The notes beneath the pieces are model-generated. The model made no database searches, was not told where the DNA came from, and saw only the letters and a program-made list of their open reading frames with translations. 64,000 nucleotides of DNA from Glandiceps talaboti (taxonomy: Eukaryota > Hemichordata > Enteropneusta > Spengelidae). Below, one piece after another: positions 1-10,032 of the stretch. A program made the translations under genes and the position numbers. Position 1 is the stretch's first letter. Each line of letters starts with the position of its first letter. The stretch covers positions 22,272,675 to 22,336,674 of the forward strand of contig NC_135560.1 in assembly GCF_964340395.1 (NCBI RefSeq), written 5' to 3'.

Positions 1-1620
1 ATGGTTTGACACATGTATCAAACATTAAGGTTGTTGTATCTATATCTAAACCATCAATTGACGTAATGTGGGAAATTAGGTACACAATATATGACGACCC
101 TTCTCTTTAAGTAGATGTATCCATTACTATACTGTGGCATTAAACTACATGTAATAGCTCTTAGCAGTTTTGCCGTGTACGCTCATTTGAAATAAAAACA
201 TTTCCCCCCCCGAAGACACTAACTACTCCTTCCAATATAAGAATTATTTGGCACATGTACAAGTAAATGTAAAATGTATTACATTGGTCTGGATTTAATG
301 ATATAAAGAACCGACAAGTTTGCTATATATAACGCTAAAATTACCAACTAAAATAATAAAAATCATTCAATAACATTGAAAAAGTAGTGTACTGTATACT
401 GAGAGAATTTTAATTAATGCTCTTCGGTACGGCCATTCACTGAGGATAACAGGGTTGAAAATACACATTATAGAAAGTATCGCTGTCTATATATATGTCT
501 TTAAAGTAAATTATCACATTTGTGTCTTTTCACACTATGACTATAAAAACCAACACGATTGATGTGGTGGTGGTGGTGGTGGTGGTAGAAGTGTCTCCCA
601 ACTCGGTGTTGTATTTTATACTTGAGATTGTTTGACCAAATAACAACGCATTAAAAAGGAAATTTAAAGACTTCACAGAGTCGCATCAAACTTAACATGA
701 CTGGGTAAATTGAAATGATGCCATCTACTGTACTGTACTGTACAACATATAATATCTACTGCATGTATCTATGAATCTACTCAGGTCTGTTTATATGCTA
801 AAATACAGAAAACATTAAAAATATTCTTATCTTGTGATATTTCACCGGGGTTAAAACTGTACACGCTTTCCTGCATATAAAATACATATAATTACAATAC
901 ATTTTGTGTAGGCCCCAATGGCAGCTTTACGTAGTTCTATGTTTCTCAGCATCCAAACCGACCCTGTATGTCTTCAATCTGGCGATTTTTTTAAAATAGA
1001 CGCCCTCTACGACAGGAATATTCAAGAATCACAACGTCACTGATTGTCAGATGGCAACCCAACAAACGCGTATCTGAGAGAAAATTATCGTTTAGTTCTG
1101 AAATTCAGGAAATTTAATCAAAGAATTTAATTTTTAATTCATTCAGACACAGTCTGTTAAAGCACGATTATGAATTCGACGAAAGTATTACGAAAATGTT
1201 TTCACACACTTACAATTTTTTAACCGACCGACCGACCGACCGACCGACCGACTGAGCATTTTTGAAGGTGTTACGATGAGAAACATCAAATTAAAGTACG
1301 GTTGCCCAAATGATATTAATACAGTCAATGTTCGACTGTGTAGGCCAGGTGGTTATTAGTTGATGATGAGTAAATATTAATATCAAGTACAAAGGAATAC
1401 ATCAGATTACAAACCACATACAATTGAGGTTACGTTCTAAAGTGTCACAACAAATATATGTATATCTTATTTGATATATTTCAAATACAGAATTAGATTG
1501 TACAAAACTTGACATCAATTTTTGTCGGTATTCAAATCTACAACATAAACACATTTGCCCCATGTCTGAATTTCAAGAAGAACTCTTTTGTGTAATATGG
1601 ACAGTATACTATAAAGAACT
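1..1620. other. Downstream flank of the nAChR gene, no gene seen
   Basis: AT-rich sequence beyond the nAChR stop. It holds a GGT trinucleotide run at 564-586 and a CCGA tetranucleotide run at 1222-1252. A minus-strand ORF at 1515-1823 is a shadow of the nAChR last exon and its duplicated tail. No coding pattern or RNA gene was recognised. Confidence 0.6.
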
Positions 1621-1707
1621 TGAATGCACTTCGTCGTAACAGAAGTTTTACGACTTTTTTGAATGCACTTTGTCGTTATAGTCTCCAGTTTTACGACTTT
1701 TTTGAAT
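1621..1707. repeat. Short tandem duplication across the nAChR stop codon
   Basis: Two imperfect copies of about 40-48 bases share TGAATGCACTT-GTCGT, then GTTTTACGACTTTTT. The first is at 1621-1659, the second at 1660-1707. The second copy contains the stop codon of the nAChR gene (minus strand TAA at 1693-1691); the other lies in the presumed 3' untranslated region. The duplication does not alter the inferred C terminus. Confidence 0.7.
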
Positions 1708-2196
1708 TTGTTGAGTCTGCACCAAAGTAAAGTGCGATAAGGAATCCCACGAGCGTCGCCGTCAAAGTAATCAGGTAGAGTATTAAATATGCTCTGTCGA
1801 TTATCTTTGCTACGTCTCGCCACTCTTGTAACCGTTTGCTCTGTGTTTGATTCTCATCCTCTTTGTTGCTACACTTGTAAATTTGGGGACATTCATTCGA
1901 ACCGACACATTTGCCATTGTTGCTCTCGCTTCTCTCCTTCTGGACTGGCTGCAGTTCAAGATATGCGTTTTGAACGTCTCCTTGGGAGTTGATCGTTGTT
2001 GGTTTTACTGAATCAGATGGACTTGTAACTTTACGGATACGAACACAGGTGATTTTCCGTAGGTAATTAAATGTAAAGTTTCGTAACCAGTTCGGCACAG
2101 CGTGGCAGTTCGGCCCCTGGAAGTGCATATGAAGTGTACAGGCAGTGACAACGGCGGAAAAGATAACAAGACCTATCAGGATGAAGAAATATATTT
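1691..2196 (-). CDS. nAChR exon 6: M3, cytoplasmic loop, M4 and stop
   Basis: Acceptor TTTCTCTCCACAG at 2209-2197. The first two bases complete Gln304, giving IPKLQIYFFILIG across the junction. M3 spans about 305-330. The cytoplasmic loop (about 331-427) is hydrophilic and contains many Ser, Asn, Lys and Glu residues and several Cys, with no recognised domain. EWRDVAKIIDRAYL precedes M4, matching the W+.vA.viDR lead-in of the family, and M4 runs about 439-461. A short Ser/Lys tail ends at TAA (1693-1691). No AATAAA was found on this strand in the 1.6 kb beyond the stop. ATTAAA-like words occur around 1114-1135, but too far away to call a polyadenylation site. Confidence 0.96.
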
Positions 2197-2311
2197 CTGT
2201 GGAGAGAAAAGGGTGACATAACGAAATCAACATGAGTTTTCGTTATTTCAGGCACGTACTAAAAACCTAAAGTGGCACTGTCAAAGCTACACAGAGGATG
2301 TTAACCAGAAA

Positions 2312-2480
<169 letters not shown>

Positions 2481-4253
2481 TAGAGAGTTAGAGAGAGAAG
2501 TTGATTTTTTTGGCAGACATGTCGGTGGACCACTTAGTTGGTGCGTCATTTGCATATCTGATGTGATTTCATTTGTAATTTATGTTATTTGTAGTTTAGT
2601 ATCATATTTTGTATATAAAATTAATTCTAGCTTGTTATAAACAAAGACATGCTGCCAAAAATCACAGGTGAGCACAAAAATAAATAGCACCAATATACAA
2701 ATTTGGTGCCAACTGATGTTTTCACTGATTGCCAAAAATAGCTAAATTTTACATTTCTTCCTTTACAAAAGACACACGAGAAAAAGACAATTTTGCTGAG
2801 TTTTGAAACCACCTTATTGCATATACGACTGATAAACTACTGCACCTGAATTCACCTTTACTTAGACTAAGTTATAATATATTTGATAACTAAGTAAAAC
2901 TGACAAATTTAAAGACGTAAGACGAAGATCGCAAAAAAAAAGTTACCCCAGGCTAAAAAATTCTTGAACCTACAGTTCCGGTTTTTAGGTTAATTGGTAA
3001 TTGAATATTTGGTCTTTAAGGAATTTAGAGGTGGTTGTGTTTTCTATATTTCACTCATTCGTTTTATTAATAAATTATGACGTCACTTTATATTATTTAA
3101 GTGATCTCACATGACCACGACATCTCCACACATGGGTCAACCATAAACCACGCGTATACATACCATGTTTTCTATATAATGAACAAATGCTGCTAGGATA
3201 GACTGGCCCTTTAGCTGTCTACCTTAACCCCCGTTTTTGATCAACAGTCATTGCTTGAAACATTAAGCATCTATTACATCTTAGAGGATTGCTTTATCTA
3301 CGTTTTCTACACCATGTTTTCGATGACTATGTTGGCTTGAGTTATCATTAGAAAAGCATAAATCTAAATTTCTAATTGTTAAACTTCGCACAGTTATTCT
3401 ATCGATCTAATTATTATAGATTTTAGCCAAGTATGGCATATATTCAACAGGATGTACATTTCAGTGATAAGATTAGTCGATTTGCAATATCCATATAAGA
3501 AATTACTTTATTTGAGTGATCAGTGAATTGAATGGTCCAACCTTCCATTGAATTGTAATGGATAGCATGTTAGATCTATTATATGCTATTGATTATGCAA
3601 GTTCAAATTTGCGTGTCCGTGGCTCAATATTTACTCTGAAACATTTAATATCGTAAAGAATCTTTTAAATGCGAAACTTATGATAATATAACCATCATTT
3701 TCTCCTGCAAGTTATTGTGAAATAGTTGCATATGTCGGTGTAATATTAGAATCATGTAAAAATCGATTGCAAGTAATTTGATTAGTTTTTGGATGACATT
3801 TCATCATCACCGTATGATTGATTTCAAATATTGTAGGTTTCAGTATGGCTCCATATGGATGACGTTGTCTGACTGTGATTTCATTTCCACTCCCATCCCA
3901 ACAAACTCATGAAACAACTATATTTCACTGTTGATCGTAAATGGAAGGTCGATCTGTCAGAAATGGGTGTAACAATATATGAATATGTTTATGAACTGTT
4001 TTATAGTAGTTATATTTCTAATTAATAGCTTCTGCTTTCACATTACCCTTTGCCACATCGAGAAGGCACTGCAATTTGCCCGATTGTGAAGCTATCATAT
4101 TCATATTCGTCTACAACGTTGACTATTATGCGTATCAACAAGTATATATATATAGTCTTTTTTTGACTTGCTATTATATTTTTCCTTGCTTGCATGTAAC
4201 CGCAAAAATGCTAAATATCTAATTATTTTAAACGAATAAAGAAATGTACTTAC
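2481..4253. other. nAChR intron 5, remainder
   Basis: Intronic sequence between the M1-M2 exon and the M3-M4 exon. Apart from the GA/GGGA tract I see no repeat, exon or RNA gene in it. Confidence 0.6.
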
Positions 4254-4786
4254 GAAGTTTCGGTATGAATTCAGAATTTGGCGGCATAAACTCGGTGACA
4301 ATCGTAAGGAACACAAACTGGGCGAGAATACTTGTAACACATAGAGTTACTCGCTCACCAGAGTCCGAGGGTAAATAAAATCCAACTGCTACCAAAATGC
4401 AAGCCAAAAAGGAAGGGAAGATGATGTTGAAGATATAGTACATGGAACGCCTCCTAACATGTATCGTGTATGTGATGTCCGGGAACTCGTCTTCACAACA
4501 CACATACTTTTCCATATGTCGCTCAATTGGCATGTGAACTAGATCCCATTCACCGTTCATGACAAACCTTTCTGTGTTACTGCTATTGTCTATTACCATG
4601 TCAATAAATCGTCCATCGTAACTCCAAGACGCAAACTTCAGTTGACACTGCTGCTCATCAAATGGAAAATACGACACATCAATGCCACATGTTGCAGTGA
4701 AAACAAACGGCTGTAGTGCTGTAACCTCTCCGTCGTAGTTAACGATTGCATCGGTATCAAAATGGCGCCCAAACTTTTCGTCCACG
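4254..4786 (-). CDS. nAChR exon 5: Cys-loop, loops B and C, M1, M2
   Basis: This 533-base exon has acceptor ATCTTTGCAG and donor GTAAGT at 4253. It encodes residues 127-303 plus the edges of split codons. Landmarks: Cys159-x13-Cys173 Cys-loop containing YFPFDEQQ; loop B Trp180 in FASWSYDG; sequon Asn193-Ser-Ser; loop C Tyr220, vicinal Cys222-Cys223, then Phe227 where the last box tyrosine usually lies; M1 from about 242 to 265 ending FYLPSDSGE; and M2 from Glu270 to Glu291. Glu at -1', no extra residue at the inner mouth, and Leu280 at 9' indicate a cation-selective pore. M2 is unusual in having Cys275 at 4', Gln282 at 11' and Phe283 at 12'. Confidence 0.97.
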
Positions 4787-5257
4787 CTGCAAAGATATAG
4801 GAAATGATCACACATTGTATCAAACGTAGCCAGAACAAGGAATGAATTCTTGTAGCGCTTTTAACAGTCATGAAACTCATGATAGATTCGTGAAAATTCA
4901 GCTCTGTCAGGGCCACAGCAAAGAATGACAAACAAATGTTCATCGCTAAAAGAGTAAAATGGCTAGAAAGGTTTTTAATTATTATAATTCTTGAATTCAG
5001 TAACTTTTCACTGAACGGTGATATATTTTCCGCAAAACAAGATAATGTTTTGGTTATACCGGTTAGATGATTATTCTACAGACAAAATGTTGCTGGTGTT
5101 TTATTTGACTGTATGGTGATTCTGAAATGAAATGTATGAGAAATGAAGATAGCAAAGTCAAAATATATTTAAAAGATGTTATCATCATTTGAGAAGAGAT
5201 ACATGCAAAGTGAATGGGGATTTAATAATTAAGACACATTTCCTAACACCAAAATTT

Positions 5258-5281
5258 AAACAAACAAACAAACAAACAAAC

Positions 5282-5331
<50 letters not shown>

Positions 5332-5349
5332 GCAACAACACACACACAC
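5258..5349. repeat. (CAAA)n-(CAA)n-(CA)n compound microsatellite
   Basis: CAAA units pass into about fifteen CAA units with one CAG interruption, then a short CA run. It lies in nAChR intron 4, about 145 bases beyond the donor of exon 4. Confidence 0.95.
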
Positions 5350-5492
5350 CTCATGTTAAATCCATGTACTATAACGTTGCAAAATTATGTTACTCTACTA
5401 CAGTCAAGGAAAGAATGACGAATTAGCAATTGACGTGAAACTAAAATTTAACTGGAAAAGAAGGTGAATGAAACCGGAGATATGACACATAC

Positions 5493-5602
5493 TTGCCAAA
5501 CAACACAATGTCAGGTTGCCATATCTCGCTGATTGGGATATGTATCTGTAAAATATCACCGTAAATTTCAGGATCCCATTGGAGATAATCGTCATGCCAT
5601 GT
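5493..5602 (-). CDS. nAChR exon 4: 110-base exon, loop A region
   Basis: Acceptor CATCTCAG; donor GTATGT at 5492. The exon is 110 bases, starting in phase 0 and ending two bases into Asn126. It encodes TWHDDYLQWDPEIYGDI and then IPISEIWQPDIVLFG, the family signature W.D..L.W.P..Y......IP...IW.PDI.L. Loop A usually reads LYN after PDIV. Here it reads Leu-Phe-Gly-Asn, so the agonist-box tyrosine is Phe124. Splicing to exon 5 restores FGN-VDEKFG, which aligns with the usual YNNADGKFE stretch. Confidence 0.95.
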
Positions 5603-6076
5603 CTGAGATGAGAAGACAGCATATTATGTAAATTTACGACGTTATTTAGTCACTTTCTCTGAAGTTAGGTATGCAATAGAAACATTGATTTAGGATCATG
5701 AAATAGTTCTTACATATCTCCACATAACAGGAAAAAACAGACAACATTTTTGCCTATAACCTGGAAAAACTGTCGTAAATGAAGAACAAAACACACAGTA
5801 GATAGAGATAAAGGCATTTTCACATAATTTAAGTTTTCAAGTGGCAGTGAGAAAGCAGCCAAATAAAAATAAAGTAAAAACTAGAACAACGGGTTTTACG
5901 TAACCCTTTTATGTAGAGTATTGCAATTTGAAGTTCCAAACGTCTTTTATTTGTTGTGATTTATTTACACCTGGTCCAATAGTATTATGTAAATCAAAAA
6001 AAAAAGACTGGAAGTAGTACAGGTGCAGGCGAGATCGTCGAATTTAGTACCATTGTTTATGGCATTTATTAAACGG

Positions 6077-6196
6077 TAGTCCTGCTTGCATACGGAACCT
6101 CATTCGGGACTCGATTCTGACAATTGTCCCTCCCTTCTCCGGTGTTGTGGGTCATGTCAGTAATCTAGACCCGTGCACCGTCTGCAAGCAGGACTA
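6077..6196. mobile_element. MITE-like 120-base inverted-repeat element in nAChR intron 3
   Basis: TAGTCCTGCTTGCA at 6077-6090 is matched by its exact reverse complement at 6183-6196. The match extends past one mismatch into ACGG, giving about 18 of 19 bases. The interior is non-coding and richer in GC than its surroundings. TA at both outer ends would fit a Tc1/mariner-type target, but no longer target duplication is clear. The right end is 32 bases from the last base of exon 3. The family is unknown to me. Confidence 0.6.
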
Positions 6197-6228
6197 ATTT
6201 AATCAAACGACATGCGCAGTGTACTCAC

Positions 6229-6273
6229 CTGGCCAAGCCAACATTTAATTGTAATTATTTGATTCTTTTCGTC
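6229..6273 (-). CDS. nAChR exon 3: 45-base exon, agonist loop D
   Basis: Flanked by acceptor CTTTCAG and donor GTGAGT, this exon encodes exactly 15 residues (75-89), DEKNQIITIKCWLGQ. It is too short for an ORF search and was found by family pattern (DE.NQ...TN.WL.Q). Trp86 is the conserved loop D tryptophan that lines the complementary face of the agonist site. Where the family usually has Thr-Asn-Val or Thr-Asn-Ile before that Trp, this gene has Ile-Lys-Cys, leaving a cysteine (Cys85) outside the two standard disulphides. A MITE-like inverted repeat lies 32 bases past its donor end. Confidence 0.93.
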
Positions 6274-8437
6274 CTGAAAGATAACAAAGCGGAAACAGTT
6301 GTATGTCTCGTACTTCTCAACACTTTTTCATGATTATAGATGATTTACTGTTATTTGAATTGGTCATCGTATTTGTTTGTGCTGAAAAACTAGGCATGAC
6401 GCATATTCAGGGGTCACGTTGGGTCAGCTAATCACATTAATCTTTTCGCCATTTATAATGTCTCGCTCTGATAATGAAAAAATTATGGACATTATTTTGT
6501 CGGGGACCAAATGCTTCTGAAATTTGTCCACAAACCTAGGGGGTCAATCACCATTATGGCCCGTCATGTTACTAATACAAATGCTAATTTGCAAGAATTG
6601 TTCCTGTGTTGTACAACATTGATATTTTAAAATAAAATAGAGGGTATTTTGAAGTCTTGAAAATACTTGAATTAGTTCGTTATATCGTTGGTAATTTAGC
6701 GAATTCGAATCTCTGTTTTATACATTTAGTTACATTGAAAGCCAAGAGTGACATTATTTTGATTGTATTTATTGAGACAAGCCTTTATTCTTTTTAAGCT
6801 AATAAATATGTTATTTCGCTAATATATTCGAAAGACACAGAACTTGACAAGGCATTTATACATAAATCAAAATAAGCAACTGCTGTTTAATATCACAAAC
6901 AAAAGTATATGTGTAAATGTGCACCAGCTGATCATGATTGTTGATTGTAAACAAAGAAAAGAACAGAAATGCATTCATATGTTTGCAATACATTATATTA
7001 GACTTTGGAATTGCTCGTAAATAATGACATCTGTACAGAGATAAAGTGGGATATCTTTTTGATCAATATTGCCAGATACGTGACTGTGGTACATAAGGCA
7101 GACCCTCTATTGCCCGTAATTATCAAGTGTTTGTTATGCCTAAAGGCTATCATATACAAACAACCCATGCTTAGCCTATTATAAACGACCCGCTTCAGGC
7201 CTAAATGTTACACTAAACATATTTTAAACAATAAAACCGTCGAATCATCGAAATAATGACAGATTGCTCTGATGATCTAGAAATTCATTCAATTTTCCTA
7301 ATAGTTCACAAATTATTGACCAAAAAGATGACAGACCGGTCAGCTGTTACAATATGTATATCAAAAGCAGTATCTATCAAACCAATTTCATATTCGATGC
7401 TGACAAATTAAATATCTGTTCGCAGGTGTTTGCCCTAGGTGTATATTACAAAGTCCTTTACAAAGCCCAGCGTCAACCACACCTGGCAATGTTAATTCAA
7501 TTACACATAACATACAGAATGCCAAATTATTCCAAATTTAATTATACACTCACCTTTACTTCGATTTTATTCTGTTGATCCTTAATCGTTTGACCTAAAT
7601 GATTCAACTACAGAATCTTTGAGTTCACTAGATTATTAAAGTATTTGAAATGGATTGATGTTTTCCAGATCGATATATTTTACAGATGATGTTTTTAAGA
7701 GACCTAAAGGACTTCAAGAAATGTTATGCATTATGCTTCTCCCGTTTCTAGCTACCAACCAACCAACCAACCAACCAACCAACGATCGAACGAACGAGGC
7801 GAAAAGTTAAAGTACTTAACGATCAATCATATCCACGGTGCTGACGTGAAAAAATATATAATTCTTCGCAGATTAACGTTTTAATAACATTAGAAAATAA
7901 CGTTTCCATGACAACGACACGTGGGTGTATTTATAGATTGGATGATTTCATACCGTTACATCACACTCTCTCATTACAAGGCTTCGTTATCAATTACCTG
8001 TTGTTGATATCATATTTGCTATGAATCCTTATCATGTAACATTTTGTTATCATGGGAGTTAATTTGTTATATCTGTGTTATTATTACATGATTTCGCAGA
8101 TTACAATGTTCATATGAATATTAAACCAATCAGCAATTTTACAAACTGAATATCATTCTAGATCACCATGGTAGCCAGCGATACATATCGCACATTCAAA
8201 CATATTCTTGTATCACCACATTACCATCTATTACTTGACACATCCATGTTTTGACAAAACTTTGTCAAGCAGACGAACAATTTTTCTTACACAGCTGTGC
8301 TAAAAGTGAATTAAAAATGGCCACACAGTGTGTAAATACATCAATGCTGTTACCAACAAGTATCCATATGGCAACCACATGACATATACTATAATATGAG
8401 TTGCTATTTGGGGTATATGACCACATGTCATGATCAG
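6274..8437. other. nAChR intron 2, 3' portion (gene sense)
   Basis: Besides the CCAA run no gene is seen. The ORF at 7354-7578 has no recognisable protein pattern and lies antisense in the intron. Confidence 0.55.
7754..7784. repeat. (CCAA)n microsatellite in nAChR intron 2
   Basis: About seven CCAA units, followed by a short GATCGAACGAACGA stretch. Confidence 0.9.
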
Positions 8438-8830
8438 TAAATTAGGCCAAATAAAACAAGTGTGTGGTTCCGAGTACGTTCAATTTTAGAATAGGTGGGG
8501 TAGGTAGATTTTTTATTTTATTCATTATTTTAATATGTGAGTGTCTAGTTCAGTTAGTTATGTTTTCCGTTTTTTTCCCAAATGGTCTCTGTGTTATTGG
8601 TTTCTTCCTATCAGATGTACAGCCATTGCAGATTGGAAGAACAGTTTTATATTGTCATTTTAAGTTGGTGTCAGTTTCCACATCTACTATTTATGGTGAG
8701 ACTTCACACAGTGTTTTGCGATTTTTATTATTTTTTTCTCGAATATGTAAACAAAACCGTTTAGGGTCGGTAGTGAAAAACTAGGTTGGGTCGGGTAATC
8801 GGACCCAAACAATTTGTTTTAGGTAATTTA
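8438..8830. mobile_element. MITE-like dispersed repeat, copy 1 (nAChR intron 2)
   Basis: The ends form an imperfect terminal inverted repeat. TAAATTAGGCC...AAACAAG...GGTTCCGAGTAC on the left pairs with the reverse complement of GTAATCGGACCCAAACAATTTG...TAATTTA on the right. The interior has a second, clearly related copy at 40601-40940 in the same orientation, sharing stretches such as CAAATGGTCTCTGTGTTATT and TTTCTTCCTATCAGATGTAC. The small ORFs inside (8464-8784 and 8582-8764) are not conserved as protein between the copies, so I treat this as a non-coding, non-autonomous element. Confidence 0.65.
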
Positions 8831-9886
8831 TGTCTCGATTTCATTGAACACACTTCTGAGAAATTCTGCAAGAATTAACGAATTCCCTAAATTTTCTGAT
8901 TTGAAATCTTGAAATTCACTACGTTTATATTGGTTTTAAGTTCAAGACTTGATGTATTTATTTAACGTTTCCGCATTATGACTGGCATTAATGTGTTTTA
9001 TCGTTTTTCATATTAATAATAAAAATGCATCTTTCATCATTATTATCGTTTTCATTGTATGATTGCTTATAAATCGAATGTAAATAACTTGATTAGCTTA
9101 CTCATTTAAGGAGAAAGTCTAAACATGAATAGAAAATTTACGGAGTTACCCAGAATGGTAATCAATGTATGAACATGCATTATTATGTAGAAATACAAAG
9201 TACTCTTTTATGAAAAGTTGCTAAACATTAACACCATTAGAGGAATAATAAAATTATATGATATCGATGAGCTAGACGGGTGTTTTATTGACGATTCAAA
9301 ATTCGCATTAAAGGAATATACTTTTGGTGACAATATTTCATTGTTCAGTTGGATTTGAATATTCAAATGTTGCTCCAGGTGCCATCCGTTGACATGCGTT
9401 GGCGGCTATCTTCTTTAATCCTCATTAATTAAATAATCAATTTTTTACACAATTCTAAAAGTCATGTTTGATGTTTGACCCTGTTGTGTGGGACTCCCTA
9501 TCCTCAGCAAGATTTGCAAATTATGTTAATAATTCTAGATCTAATTTGTATGAAATGTTGATTTATTTGCTGTGGGCCAGCTTTCAGTATACATAACTTT
9601 ATGTTTATTAAATATATGGCGTATATGTCTTTATGTAGTCGCTACACAAATACACTCTGAAATGATCACATGTCACAGCTGTGTTTGCCAGAAATATATC
9701 TTTAGGTTGGAATACTACTTGCTGTGAGCTTAAAGTCGAGCCGAAATCTATCGTTTCAGATACCTCCATACTTAATTGTTGAGACAGTAGTTTTACTTTT
9801 AATAAGTTTAAGCAAATGGCAGTCATTCATGCACATGTACTATACTATTCGCTGCAAGGTATGTGATACATAGAGAGAATACTTAC
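8831..9886. other. nAChR intron 2, 5' portion (gene sense)
   Basis: AT-rich intronic sequence in which no repeat or exon was recognised. A minus-strand ORF at 9608-9826 has no family resemblance. Confidence 0.55.
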
Positions 9887-10032
9887 TATATCTAGCATTT
9901 GAATCGGGGTGAGACGATGTCTTACGGTGATTGGCTTCGACTCATTTCTTACTGGCCTGACGTGGTACTTGGGATATATATCAAGCAAGTCATCAACTAG
10001 TCTGGCACCCTGTTCAGATGATGTCACGTGAC
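9887..10032 (-). CDS. nAChR exon 2: N-terminal helix and first beta strands
   Basis: The 146-base exon follows an acceptor ending TTGATAG and stops before the donor GTAAGT at 9886-9881. It encodes residues 27-74. SSEQGARLVDDLL matches the amphipathic N-terminal helix of nAChR subunits (pattern ..E..L...L...Y). It continues YHVRPVRNESKPITVRHRL, the usual RPV.N....V.V..L start of the beta-sandwich, and ends PIQMLDI, so the following DEKNQ reads through in frame. Asn55-Glu-Ser is a glycosylation sequon. The intron after it is phase 0. Confidence 0.92.

Noticed and set aside
1515-1823. Separate minus-strand gene of 102 codons
   Set aside because: It overlaps the nAChR last exon in another frame and is a shadow ORF.
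8464-8784. Hydrophobic 106-codon ORF as a membrane protein gene
   Set aside because: It lies in a MITE-like repeat whose second copy at 40.6 kb does not preserve the protein frame.
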